DNA of 64,000 bases, taken from Glossina fuscipes. Taxonomy: Eukaryota > Arthropoda > Insecta > Diptera > Glossinidae. The notes beneath the pieces were generated by a model. The model did not search any database, was not told the DNA's origin, and worked only from the letters and a program-made list of their open reading frames with translations. Positions 1 to 11,689 of this stretch are shown here, in pieces. Numbering within the stretch: position 1 is the stretch's first letter; the number at the start of each line of letters is the position of its first letter. The translations under genes and the position numbers were made by a program. The DNA lies in assembly GCF_014805625.2 (NCBI RefSeq), contig NW_023998564.1, forward strand, positions 1,864,855 through 1,928,854, read 5' to 3'.

Positions 1-319
1 TTTCACGTCATTCTCTTGATATATAATAAATATAATCGTCTGCTTATTCTTTAACTCAAGTTTCAATATCTTGATTATGGGCAAAGTGCTGCTAAGGTAA
101 TTAGACTCTAATACTTTATCGTGTACTCTAACAGCGATTTTTATTTCTCTTTAAAAAAAAAGAAGGAGTTTTTTTGAACCGGAGATTTGATGAAACCATA
201 ATGTGGCTTTTTAGGAAAACCCATGTATATAGACTTTGTTGACAATAGCAAAATTTGCTAAAACAGTTAATTACAGAGTTTTTTTTCAGTAGAAAAAATT
301 TCAAATTTATATATATAGA

Positions 320-710
320 AAAGTGAAAAGACTATAAGAGGCCGTGGCTTACCATTAAATACCTCACATCACCATACCGCTATTCATATAACGATTTTTC
401 AAAATAAGACATTATATGGGAAGTGGCCGAAAAAGGGGTCCCATTTGAACCGTTTCCAAAAATGATCGCCCTTCGGTCACATACAACAATGTACCAGATT
501 TTATTTAAAAAATTTTTCAAAAATTGCGGTCTATACACAATTACATAAGCCGGTCTGACGGACACACAGTTTTAAATTGAATGAGATAGTTATTCTGCAC
601 AATTTGGTATAATAGAAGGTGCATCTATGCTAACTGCTTCTGGGCGTTGTATACATTCGCAAAAAGTTAATGAATATATCCTCGTACCACAAGTAGCGTA
701 GTGTATAAAA
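320..710 (+). repeat. Family B dispersed repeat, copy 1
   Basis: Reads from a GTGAAAAGACTATAAGAGG end, through 'aaaataagacattatatggg' and a conserved 'gtaccagattt' block, to 'tataatagaaggtgcatc', 'gttgtatacattcgc' and the terminal 'gtgtataaaaag'. The same order of blocks recurs in the other family B copies, for example 17088-17408 and 22720-22965. This is a short non-autonomous-looking element with no coding capacity. Confidence 0.75.
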
Positions 711-809
711 AGAGATTAAAAAATATCACTCATCAATGTTTGTTTCATCAACGGATACAAAAAGCAATTTGATATATAGTTACCACACAAATTTCTATCT
801 GCCAATGGC

Positions 810-1080
810 TACTGAAACGACAGAAGTTTCAAGGACATTTGAATCGATTAATAATGGGCGAAGAACAGAGAAGCTTAAATCGATTCAGAAAGTGATTCTG
901 ACCAAGTGAGAAGACAAGTGCAACCAATATGAGACGCTAACCAAAACCAAAAGGGAACATCGGTATTACTTTCTGAATTGATCAGTATAATAAAAGGTGC
1001 GTCTCTCTGAAGCCCTTCTGGGTGTTCCGCACAAAGTTAATATTGCCTAGTGTCACAAATGGTGTAGGGTATAAAAAGTT
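810..1080 (+). repeat. Family B dispersed repeat, copy 2 (partial)
   Basis: Keeps the right half of the family: 'gaacagagaagcttaaatcg', 'ataataaaaggtgcgtctct', 'cttctgggtgttccgcac' and the terminal 'tggtgtagggtataaaaag'. The left end is degraded. Confidence 0.7.
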
Positions 1081-1824
1081 TCTAGATTGATTTAGTCACA
1101 AGATATTCTTTATGGATGCTTACACATGACAATGAACATGATTCATTCAAAACCTACTAACAGCTTACCATGCACTACAAATAGGAATCTAAACTTTCGT
1201 ATAAACATGTTCTAGACTCATCTATGCGTTCAGTATAAAAAAAGCGCCGTGATCGACTCAACTATGCTTATTTGTTTTAATAATAAACATTTTGAAAATA
1301 GATAAGTAAAGCGCTATACAAATACATCCTCCTTCCTATTACCTTCTAATTGTTCATTATTCGCTGTCCGGAGGTTGCAAGAATTGAAAATAACTTATAT
1401 GCGTATTGATTGATCCGAGTGTCGAGATTCAGCATCACCTATTTACCAATTAATATTTATTACTGTCCCAGAGAAAAGTCAATAATCTTTATTGTCTTTC
1501 TATAAAGGAATTATGACCCATGCGAAATTTGAAAGAATAACTTGAACTGAATGATTGAGAATCATCTAAAAATACTGCTGAAAATATGCCCTTTTTGCGA
1601 TAATAGCATATATGGATATATGGAGAACTGTTGATGTTTTTGAATTTCAAACATTCGCCCCAAAGCGAATAGAATTTAACGAGGCTTACACCGGTTATGT
1701 GGAAATTTTGAATTTTCAAGTCTCGCGGCGATATCAAATATAAATCAATTTCACGGTTTAAGTCTCACGATGGCCGCTTGTAAAAAGCCACTTACGTTTA
1801 TCTATCTTCCCACCAAAAGGAAGT

Positions 1825-2445
1825 TTCAGCAGCCTAGAAAGTATATACATTCTTGATCAAATGCTGAACCGATTTAACCATTTCTGTCTGTCCGTCCGTC
1901 TGTGTGGAGTCTACTGCAAACTGCAAACTTTGACAAGAACATTGGAAGTTCTTGCACGCAGGTTGGTATTGAAAAGCAGCCAGTAAAGTGAGGACGCTTC
2001 TGGTTTTCAAAAGAAATAAAAAATTTTATAATTAAAACTTTTATCACGCATAGTAATAAGCAAAAAATATACAAATTCTTTGCTAGTTTCAAATTCGGAA
2101 TACCCCTAAGCACCTCTGTCCGTTTATATGTCTATCTGTCCATCTGTGCAACCGTGTATTATCTACGGTAAACATTCTTCCGTTCACAATAATTAAGATA
2201 TTCCTAACTAAATCACGCCTACACGCCTATGTAACAAAAACTGTGAACACCTTTGTTTCTTACTTGTAAAGTGCAACACATACATCACACAAATTTCTGC
2301 ATTTATTGTGAAAATAGAAGAAATCAGCGGCGCCTACCCGATATTATAGAGTATGAAAATATAGTTCTTCTACTTTTCGTCGTCTTTTTTAGAATATCGG
2401 TGATGGGATGGAATATAATTTTCTTACTTGCTTCTTTTTTTAGTG
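1825..2445. repeat. Family A (INE-1/DINE-like) repeat, copy 1
   Basis: Contains 'aaagtatatacattcttgat', a CTGTCTGTCCGTCC core, the block 'gttcttgcacgcaggttggt', and ends near 'aatataattttcttacttgc'. The same blocks occur in the same order at 35040-35690 and in part at 48075-49240. The 'tatatacattcttgat' plus CTGTCTGTC core resembles the Drosophila INE-1/DINE-1 class as known from memory. Element ends are approximate. Confidence 0.6.
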
Positions 2446-3229
2446 GAAATAAAATGAAGATAAGCAACAACGGCACTAACTTAACGTATATTCGAGATGG
2501 TGCATATTTAAGATTTTCCGCAAGTTTCTATAATTTTATTTTTTATAAGTTCGCTGACTGTGGGCATTAGCTGAAAAAGCAGGCATTTATAATCTCTCTG
2601 GTACTTGTACATGTAGTTCGACGACTGAACTTCAAAATTACGAAGCGATCACGCCAAGTTTTCCTTGTTTTTGTAAGTTTAATCTCTGCTGAGTTTCTTT
2701 ACACTACATAAAATAGGCAGGGAAGATCTTGAGTCACTGCACACATTGTAAAACTTTTAACTTGCGTTATCGACGTTGTGAAAGTCTTTGTCCGTGTAGC
2801 TTTTGAAGCTTTACAAAACGGTATGAACACCTCTGTTCATTGCATGTGATTCGTGCATAATAAAGCCTCTACGGAGGTTTTTTGAAATTTCTTCGATTTA
2901 AGTAGAAAAACTTCATTTTTTTTTTTGGTTTGCAGCATTCGACTATATATATCATCCCAGTCTCCTTGAAAATGTTACTATAGAACGATTTATCAAGGCA
3001 CATACATTGTTCAGTTGCTTAAAATTTAACTGTGGTAAATGAAGATGATGCGGAATCTCCGCGCACAGTGTTTAACACGTCTTTAACTTATATGGGCGTA
3101 TTGCCTTTCAAAGGCCGATAGTTAGTGACAGCTCAAGTCACACAAAAACTGCGCGTTCAAAAATGGCTGGAATTTTAGTGAAGTGCAAGCATATTCACTA
3201 AGTCTTCCCGACGAGTATAGGAATCTACC

Positions 3230-3430
3230 ATATTATTACATTCTACATTACTTGTGATACGAGAGCGTATTAAGTTTGAGCGCCTGTATACAATACCCAG
3301 AAGGACGTGAAATAGTTTCTCCTTTTTTTTATCAGAATGTCTATTTGGAATCGATCTAAGCGTATCTTTCTATCCGTTCATCTTTTTTTCTTTGGTTTAA
3401 CCTATAGGTTGCAATATTTGAGTTATTTTA
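3230..3430 (-). repeat. Family B dispersed repeat, copy 3 (inverted, partial)
   Basis: Reverse-orientation blocks include 'gtattaagtttgagcgcctg' followed by 'tacaatacccagaaggacg', a pyrimidine-rich 'ctatccgttcat' stretch and 'aacctataggttgcaatatt'. These match the reversed order in 25716-26082 and 57895-58268. Confidence 0.6.
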
Positions 3431-6121
3431 ATCAAATTTGTTACACTGACTTGTTTTGCACAAGGACGAAGGCCATCGTAATTGGTTTGAATAGCATCAC
3501 ATATTCAGAGAATATAATGTCTTATGGTTAACCGTCCTTTGAGGAATAACTGTTGGGTAACGTGGGGCACTGATGGGTCGCGGGGCCACCGTTATAATAT
3601 TGTACACATCAGATACAATACATAATATTCTATGGCGTTTTCTTTAAATTCTCTTGAAATATATTATGAACGCTTCAGTTACTATGAAGGATTCAGTTAA
3701 TCCATGGAAAACTTCAACGGTTTTTGGAATCAAATTCGTTGTAAGACTTCATATTCGCCCCTTAACCATTCGCCTTGATTGAGGACGATAGGAAAGTTTA
3801 CTACACACCGCCACAGACAGATTAGTGAGAGTGAGTTGGCGAGGATCTTTAATATTAAACCTCTATGTACATTTGTGCTTGTCAATTTGTTATCATATTT
3901 TCCTATTTTTCTATCTACTTACAGTTTATTGTTCAAACTATAATCCAAGGCACATACTTATCAGGGCCATCTCAGAACGGAGCATACAACTGATACCAGA
4001 AATCTAACAGAAATCTAAGCTCTTACAACCAAGCTAATACATCTGTTATGTATTGATTTTAACTCAGAAGTATCAAAGGGTCCTTTTTTTTAGTTGTTCT
4101 GGCTTCACACACGTCCTTGAAATGCTTAGAGTCTAACATTAAATCCATTGAAAATTGTTAAGTCAATCAATACTTTGCATCCCCTCACTTATAAACTTGT
4201 ATATGTTTTAAGCAAAATCTAACACTTCTTTTTTTATCTCTTTCTATGTATCAAAAGTTTGATGAAAAACAGTATAATAACTTTTTGTTATCCTCAATTC
4301 TTATGACTTTAGATGGTAATAGATATGTAGGTTGTTGGGAAAAACTTCAAACGTGTCTTAGCGCTGTATATCAGATTGTTAAATATCTTTATTATCGACA
4401 AGTGTAAATCACTCCGGATATGCACAGCGGTAATTAGCTTAATTCTAATTTGCGTATAAGAAGAGTTCAGAAAAGACATTAGCTATTCAAAAGTGTTTTT
4501 ATTTTTACACACTTACTCTTACTCCCATAGGAAAGGAACGACGGATGAAAAAAAGAGATTGTCAATAAAATGAGCGCAGATCCTCTGCACCTTTGTTCGT
4601 TCGACTTAATCCGAAACCGCCGGGCAAAGATGTAAAGAGCAAAAGTCTTTTAACGCCAATTAAACAATGCTTCTATGCCCTCAGTTTGTATTTCTCACTT
4701 TCAAAAGAGTTCTCTTCATTGTAGCCCAAAACTGTAACGCCTTAACAACTGGAGCTAAACGTGCCTTCTTCCAAGATTGGTTCACGCATTGCCCAAGTCA
4801 CCGTCATCAATATTAACTTTACGTTTACCTTCAATTTCTTCAACTTTCATAAAGAAACGAAGATCTCTTAATAAAAATTAATCAATGTAATTTCATAGAT
4901 TGAATAATTCGAAAAAATGTGTGTTGGATAAATGCAGCTTTATGTGGACTAAGCAATTTAATTTGCCTGAGAATCTGAGAATAAGCATTTAAATTTGGTG
5001 ACTTTAATTTGTATAGAAATTCCAAGCAACTGAGAATAAGCATATATATCGCCTAGTTTGTGAATATGAATAAACCGGACAGCTGCAAATAAAATGAGCA
5101 TATTACTGTATTTTCTCAACCTTAAAATGTTATGCATAAATTGTTTTTATGCTCTTTATTTCATTAAAAAAATTTATAACTTACTTTCAGTTTCAAAACA
5201 TTAAATGCTGTTTGTTTTATTTTCATAATTTTTTTCTAAGAATAAATTGACAGAATAAATTATAAGAGATGCCCTCTAGAAAAACAAAAATTTTTCGCTC
5301 TTAATGCCGTGGCATGTCATGGTTGTCGATGAATCATCTCATTGCTAGAGTTGATTTGCGATGAAGAGTTTCAGTTTTCCATTTGAATTTTCCCCAGCAT
5401 AACTCTAGGTGTAATTAAATTAATTGAACGTTAGTTGAGTTTCGAAAGCGTTACACTTTTTTACATCAAAGCGGATAATATGTAGTTTGTGTCATTTGCC
5501 ATATGGTTTAGAAAAGGAAGACGAAAATAGGAAGAAAACCAAAAAGACAAATTTTATATTTTAAAAGATATTATGCGCACTAATGGAAATAGCATAAACT
5601 AGTTTCTGGTGTCCATATCCCTAAGCAGGAGCAATTGAGTCAATACACTTAATATTTGAATCCAATGTACGCAGGCATACATATGTGAATACTTTAGCAA
5701 AGACTTCTACTGTTTTCGTAACTTCCCAAGAGTTGTTTTGATTATTCGAAAGTTTTATTTGTATTGAAATGTATCGACCCAGCGCTTTAAACTTTAGTGC
5801 ATTGATATGAAAAAATTCACTTTTAAGAGTTGTGCATTGAAAATTGCAAGGTTACGTAAGTTTTCTTAGAAGATTAGAAAGTTCTGCTCGCAATTCTTTC
5901 GATACTTGATTGTTAAAGAGATGTTAACTGCATATGCATTGCGGATTTTGTAAAGCTATCAAGTAAAGTAACAAACGCTGCTTCACTGAAAGCAATACTT
6001 TTTAAAATTGCAAATTCAACATTCAAATATATTTCTCTTTGTGCTATCAGGTACAGCTTATAACGATCCAGGAATTCCTAAAAGTTTAGAAATCATTCAT
6101 TTTATTTTCTATTTTTTCCAG

Positions 6122-6390
6122 TGGAAAAGTCATCTTCGCAAAATCGTCATCTTTTGAGCGAGAAGAACCCACAAGTATTGTATGAGGTGTCATTGCAAAT
6201 TCAAGCCACACAGCTGAAGCTACGCTCTCAATTTGCTAATGGAGAAGTAAGAAAGTCTTTTACCTTTAGTGAAACGTCCTTTATTTGCTCTTGTTAGATT
6301 ATTAAAGAACAAGATTTCGGTATTCTTTGTCTCTATTTACTTTGGAAGCAATTGCAAGTGACAATAGAGAACGAATTAAGGAAGGATTAG
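6122..6390 (+). CDS. Possible 3' exons of an unidentified gene
   Basis: Two exon-like blocks are separated by a 51 nt GT-AG intron (6247-6297), a size typical of flies. The first block (6122-6246) follows a pyrimidine-rich 'attttttccag' acceptor. It reads open in phase 1 for 41 codons, with polar, Leu-rich sequence such as LLSEKNPQVLYEVSLQIQ, and ends at GAA|GTAAGA. The second block (6298-6390) follows 'cttgttag' and continues in frame for 30 residues (IIKEQDFGILCLYLLWKQLQ) to a TAG stop. The composition looks coding (few AT-rich codon runs, amphipathic helix pattern) but I do not recognise the family. Upstream exons are not evident, so they may lie outside the window or the piece may be a gene fragment. 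This could also be chance alignment of splice-like signals. Confidence 0.4.
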
Positions 6391-7842
6391 GAGGAAATTT
6401 ACCAGCCTTGGTGATCGAGGCCTTATGTATCCTCTTCTTTTATTACCCGTCCATTGCTGGATGTGGGTGATCACATTGTGTTTTTTCTTTACATTTCTTG
6501 ATGTTATTGCTTACTAAGTTATTTTATTATCTAAAGCCCAAAAATCATCTCGTCTCCTTGCTGCATACATGATTTCACGTATTGTTCTCAGTCTTGTCCA
6601 ATTTCGAATACTGCACAAGCCACGATATTTGTTTTCTGCCTACGGCTCTGCGCCCGTCGATACGGCCTTTCGGTATGAAACGTAGGAGTTCATATTTTTC
6701 TCCACGCACCATGTGTCCAAAATACGCTTTATATATAATATTAATTAACCAAAAAAAAATATAAAGCCCTCAAGAATTAATTTAAAGTGAATTTAAAAAA
6801 TATTAAGCCTTTAAAAAGTGAACGTTCGGTTATTTTAGTATATAGGAGATAAGAAAGTTGGGTAGAGAGGCAAACGGTCCAGTAAACACTAATTGGTCGT
6901 TATTACATTTACGAGGGAGCAAAAGGAATAACCATCATAACGAAAAGGAAGCCATATAAAAATTCTTAAGTCTTAAGTTATTCACCTAACTTAAAGTTGA
7001 GTTTATCTGCATAAATTTTTCTTACCTGATACCCTGTCATCAAATTAATTAGACGAGGTTTGGCTTTGGAAAAATAAAAGGAAAGAAAATATAAATATTT
7101 ATAACCTAAAAAACACAATAAAATACGTCCATATATGTATACATGAGCATGCAAACATCCACACAAGTATATATGTACATGATGTACCTAAGAGCATTTA
7201 CATATTTCAAGAAACGAGGGAAATCAAAATGAATGTTTGGTTAGTTTTGGTTGCGAATATATATACATTTAATTGTGTACGTTTTGATTGGTGAACATTA
7301 CTGAGACATCAAAATTTATGATGATTTAGTGTAGTTGTGTTTATTTAAACAATATTTGTGTTAGTTGGTAAATTTTTTCCTTTCCTACACTTCGTCATAT
7401 TATCTATCGTCTTCCTAATATAAAAAAGGGGTTTGTTTTCCTTTTCGCTTCTTGTTGTATAATAAGAAATAAGCAAAAAAAAAAAAAAAAAAAGCCAACA
7501 AAAGCCAAAGGCCAGTCGATTATTATTGCCGCATAGTTTGCTGATGTTGTTGGTGTTTGTGTGTGATGCCTTGTGATGCTGTGGCTGCTAAGAAAACTGT
7601 GAATGAGCCGGACGTGAAGTAATGGATGCAACATGATGCGCATTAATATGTAGGTAGATGCAGACATATATGCATAAGCCTTCGTTTAAAGCACATAATA
7701 AAGTGCATTATTATTGTACAATATGTTTGGTTACTTGTTTGTAATGGTATTTGCTGTATAATGTATACAATCGTATATACATACCTACAGACAAAGCAGA
7801 AATGTACAGATCACAACATTAACAGGGCCATTATCATGTCAG

Positions 7843-7870
<28 letters not shown>
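7843..7870. repeat. (TA)n microsatellite
   Basis: About 14 TA dinucleotides in a row, flanked by other ATATAC-type sequence. Confidence 0.95.
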
Positions 7871-7875
<5 letters not shown>

Positions 7876-8201
7876 GCACGTAAATGCTCGTCCTCTATAT
7901 CGTGACTGGAAGGATATGATTGCATGCATGCAATGCAGCGACAAACAACAACAAGAGCAAAGTTGATATGCATTTAAAGACAATCATGTTCAAGTCAGAC
8001 TGTCTAGTCTGATGTTCTCAGTCTGTGTGTGACTTAGTCTGGCCTCTCAGTTATTGTCTGTCAGGTTCTGTTAAAGCGTAAGTGTGCCTTTGGCCTAGTG
8101 AAGCCTTGCGCTTGTATGCGCTTGTCTATATTTATGTGTGCGTATGTGTTTATATATATAAGTGCAATTTAACACACAGCAAGTAAACACATATATCTGT
8201 G

Positions 8202-8253
8202 CATAAAAGCCAGGCAGTCTAGCCACAGGTATGAATGTCTGGCCAGATTGCTT
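8202..8253. repeat. 52 bp direct repeat, copy 1
   Basis: From 'gcataaaagccaggcagtct' to 'ggccagattgctt'. It is almost identical (one C/T difference seen) to 10062-10113, where it abuts the 3' end of the aldehyde dehydrogenase remnant. Its short length and high identity suggest a recent local copy event or a fragment of a larger element. Confidence 0.85.
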
Positions 8254-9198
8254 GTGTGTCATAATTGAGGCACGCTTGGCCATGGTCCAGCGCATATTTA
8301 ACATAGCAAAACCACAATAACAACAACAATAACAACAGTAACACAGGTAATAACAACTTGTCCGTCTTTTTGTATTGTCTGTTCTGTTTTCTCAAAAGTA
8401 TGCAACATTATGCAAGTTAGGTTCGTATGTTTTTTTGTCTCGTTGCATGAACGTATGCACAAGTAGCTGTAGTGCTTTCTTTGCAAACAAAAAAAGTGAT
8501 AAAAAATGAAAAAAGAATATAAAAGAAAAAGCAAGAATCATCTAAACGCACATTATACGCTCGTCTTCAAGCTTATGTCTGTAAGTCTAGACCATCATTC
8601 GTTCAACCACTCTTTTCGTTCATATCTAAAAGTTTTACTTCTCATCTTCCTCATATTTTATTTGTTGTTGAAGTATTGCTGTATGTATCTTTTTCTGGTG
8701 TTGTTGTTCTTGTTTATATTCAAGCGTCCGTCCATCTGTTTGGTTATTTGTTTGTTTGTATGTCTGCTAAATCTCTAGACGATCACCAGACATGCACTTG
8801 TTCCTTTCAGTTCTTATGGCCACTCACTCAGTATTTGATTGCTTTGTGTCTTTGAGTTAATTTTCTGTTATTTTTCATTTTTGTCTTGCACCTTTTCCAC
8901 ATTCGAGTATATATACACACGTGTACATACATACATGTATATATGTTTAAAATCGTTAAGATGCTACAACGCCTACTTAACATACATAAAACATAAAACA
9001 AATTAGCTTCTGGTCTTAACCACCAGTCGTGTGGTTTAATTTTTCTTTTCAATTTCTGGTTTTTCTTACCACGATATTTATCTTCAGAATCGACAGCATG
9101 TCAAACAATTAAGTGAAAAAAAATGCAAAAAAGTAAATAAAAACTGGTAGCCAAATCAGTGATGCTTTATATGGTTCTGCTACAGCTGTTGTCTTCAG

Positions 9199-9348
9199 TT
9201 TGGCGTAAACGGTTTACCTTACGATCCAATTGGCGAATTTATTCTGATTGAATCCAATATGCGCGTCCCAGAGAAAGGAAAAATGTATTCTATTAATGAA
9301 GGTTATGCTTCTGATTGCCTGATCCCATTGAGCTTTTCTCTACCGTAA
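9199..9348 (+). pseudogene. Fructose-1,6-bisphosphatase fragment
   Basis: After a 'cttcag' acceptor-like site, the frame reads [16 protein letters not shown], then [20 protein letters not shown]. This matches the gluconeogenic enzyme FBPase around its conserved VNGF..DP.IGEF and P.KGKIYSINEGY segment, which forms part of the sugar-phosphate binding region. After about 40 residues the frame leaves the family and stops (TAA at 9346). The conserved acidic metal-binding motifs of the N-terminal half are not present nearby. Downstream to about 9530 there is more coding-like debris (a Glu-rich stretch including KLEEALSIEEYRDAPFNED), in shifted frames, that I could not assign. A single internal exon of a roughly 335-residue enzyme is left, so this is a non-functional fragment. 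The acceptor-like site at its edge suggests DNA-level duplication. Confidence 0.75.
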
Positions 9349-10061
9349 CTGCATTGCAGCAAATGTAATTACAAAAGCAGTTGTAAACGGTAAACAAGCG
9401 AAACTGTTAAGTGATGAAAATATCACGTTTTGCACGGCGTGGAAACGAAAAAGTTGGAAGAAGCTCTTTCAATAGAAGAATACCGTGACGCACCCTTTAA
9501 TGAAGATTCGAAGGGGAAGTTCCTATGAAAAGAAAATTATATGGGTGATTCTGTGGTGAGCTTTTACCTCAGACTAGATATAATTATTCATAGATTTGAA
9601 AATAAAGAAATTTGCACTTGCACAACTTGAAAGATTTGAAAGTAAAGTAACTTGCTTTGTAAGACGGTAGGTAATTTCGGTTTTTTTTTTAAGGAAGGCG
9701 TGCACCATAAATCTTTTCTCAATATGTTCAAGTCAAGTCTGTCCTAAATGTCAAAGTTAAATCTGCCCTGATATCTTTTCCTCCACTTCTACAGCTTGAT
9801 TATTCTTTCCACACTTTTTTCATTATGCATTTTTGCGTCTTTTCGACTGTAATAAAGTAAAAAATAGAAATTCTAAATATCAAGTTACCAAATTCGAAGT
9901 TCGCTCATTTAATTATTCTGTCAAGTTACCAAACTCGAATTTGACCTATTTAATTACTCTCTCAAGTTGACAAATTCGAAGTTCAAATACACTGCAACAA
10001 GTGGTCGCTCATTTAATTAATGGCTTTGAGTAGTTTACAAAAGGATATGAATATGCATGTG
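9349..10061. other. Unassigned coding-like debris, then AT-rich DNA
   Basis: The first 190 bases contain short coding-like segments in different frames (see the FBPase entry). From 9870 to 10000 a short tract repeats itself: 'aagttaccaaattcgaagtt' then related versions at about 9920 and 9963, with 'catttaattaatt'-type endings. No gene is supported. Confidence 0.5.
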
Positions 10062-10113
10062 CATAAAAGCTAGGCAGTCTAGCCACAGGTATGAATGTCT
10101 GGCCAGATTGCTT
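10062..10113. repeat. 52 bp direct repeat, copy 2
   Basis: Nearly identical to 8202-8253. It begins exactly where homology to aldehyde dehydrogenase stops, so it marks a breakpoint in that remnant. Confidence 0.85.
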
Positions 10114-11172
10114 AACTTCATCCAGTTTTTTGAAACGTATTATTTGTTGGACAGGACCAAAGATTTCCTCACGGGCAATTCTCATATCGTCTTGAACATC
10201 AGCAAAAACAGTCGGCTCTACAAAATAGCCGGGTAATTCATTTGGACGTGCACCGCTTGCAATCAGTTCAGCACCTTGCTGTTTACCGCTATCAATTAAT
10301 TGCAGAATTTTTTGTAATTGCTCCTCATCCACTTGGGGACCCTGTTCAACATTTAAATCGAAGGGATTACCAAAACGTCGTTTTCGTACTCTTTCGGCAC
10401 TGCGCTCGACAAATTCGTCATAAATTTTCTCTTCCACCCATATTAAAAAATAAACCGAGATGCGATATCCCCACAGCATAATCCATATCCGTATCGGCTA
10501 AAAGAATATTTGGGCTCTTGCCACCCAATTCCAGAGTTACACGTTTCAAGTTTGTGTTACCTGAGGCTTGTTGTATTAATTTGCCGACTTCCTTGGAACC
10601 AGTAAAAGCCACTTTATCCACATTATAGAGATCAACGTTATATGACATAGAATACGGTTTACCATTATCCAAAGTTTCCAGACTTTAAGTTAGCATATAA
10701 AAAATGATCAAAACAGTAAAGACGAGCGTATACAAACTGACAATACTTACAGCCAAGTAAACGCGATCACGTTCTATAAGATCGGCCAAACGATTGATTA
10801 AATTACCGCGGTCCGACGCATCCATGCGACGCCACCGAGAGCCAAGTCTAAATATATTTATGAAAACAAATTTTTTATGAGAGCACGTACTTCTGTCTAT
10901 TTTTGTCTATGTAGAGAATCATTAAGTGAAAGAAGAACAATTCTCTCAGTAATTAATGGGCATTACTTTGGATTGACTTTTCTTTCTAACCAAAAAAATG
11001 TTTATTTAAGCTCATCTTACTGAAATGCATCTCTAGCAGCTTGAACGTCCAAATCTACGTCTTCTTTTCCAGCACGTTGCACTTCAGCTATGACTTTCTC
11101 AGTCGTAGGATTTATGCTGGGGAACGTTTCACCAGTTACGCTTTTGTGCCATTCATTATTAATAAAAAGCTT
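10114..11172 (-). pseudogene. Aldehyde dehydrogenase (ALDH1/2-type) pseudogene with retained introns
   Basis: Read on the minus strand, three exon blocks are visible. The first (11172-11021) gives KLFINNEWHKSVTGETFPSI and ends at a GTAAGA donor. The second (10847-10751) gives [20 protein letters not shown] and ends at a GTAAGT donor. The third starts at 10682 with [10 protein letters not shown]. They match the N-terminal and middle parts of the NAD-dependent aldehyde dehydrogenase family. Several defects show. About 110 residues are missing between the NGKPY segment and [20 protein letters not shown]. The segment carrying the catalytic cysteine is gone: the frame breaks after GLFFNMG near 10445 and homology resumes at [13 protein letters not shown]. 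The join to exon 3 also looks out of frame. The NAD-site GGKSPNI motif and the EEIFGPV motif are kept. The protein ends after FKKLDEV, where a 52 bp repeat takes over, so roughly the last 80-90 residues are absent. Retained introns point to DNA duplication. It cannot encode an active enzyme. Confidence 0.85.
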
Positions 11173-11689
11173 TAATTAAACAAAATAACAAAATTTGTAT
11201 GAATAAACTTTTTCTGTGCGTATAAAAAAAAGATAAAGAGATGGGGAACATAAGAGTTATATCATTGTCGATTCCAAATTAAGATTGTTAAGTTTGTCAC
11301 TTTCCAGCACGTGATCTATGTTTACACTACGGCACTTGAAAATCTGTATAATGGATTCTAAAACAAGCACATCTCGAATCATTTCTTCTCATTGAAAATA
11401 TGAGCTTAGAAGTCTTGAAAATATGAGTCTTAGAAAATATGAGTTTAGTCTGGGAAAAGCTAAATCAAAACTCGATAAATTTTATCCACTGAAAACAATT
11501 TTCCTCATACGTTAAGTGTTTGCAAAAATGTTGGTCAACGACTTCTGTAGGTAAAAATGCTTGAGAAATGGGCAATACCAGTGTATATAACGGTTGGATA
11601 CGATGGTTTCGATCTGCCTTTACATAAAATATCAGTTTTCAATTTAATATTATTGATTTAGTCAGCGCTCAAAATTCATCCTTCTTCCA
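11173..11689. other. Intergenic, no gene seen
   Basis: AT-rich, with a short internal repeat at about 11390-11450 (three related copies of 'gaaaatatgagtttag'). No coding or RNA feature is supported. Confidence 0.5.

Larger units (their letters stand above)
1..6121. other. Intergenic / intronic, repeat-rich, no gene seen
   Basis: No open frame here looks like a real protein; the short open frames are AT-rich noise. The stretch holds family B copies near 320-710, 810-1080 and 3230-3430, a family A copy near 1825-2445, and scattered GAGAATAAGC motifs at 4978 and 5033. The 4560-4860 part is slightly less AT-rich and has coding-like fragments on the minus strand, but they are broken by stops and were not recognised. 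Confidence 0.6.
6391..9198. other. Intergenic, microsatellite-rich
   Basis: No gene is supported. It holds a poly(A) run at about 7475-7493, a (TA)n run at 7843-7870, and a segment rich in CAACAA-type runs near 7940 and 8320. The open frames here sit in low-complexity DNA. One 52 bp piece (8202-8253) is repeated beside the aldehyde dehydrogenase remnant. Confidence 0.6.

Noticed and set aside
4560..4860. Minus-strand coding-like fragments
   Set aside because: Short stretches such as GYNEENSFESEKYK look protein-like but sit in different frames with stops, and I could not name a family, so no feature was called.
7404..7667. Minus-strand open frame of 87 codons
   Set aside because: Contains a run of phenylalanines from the poly(A) tract. 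No other support.
10242..10481. Plus-strand open frame of 79 codons
   Set aside because: Antisense shadow of the ALDH remnant.
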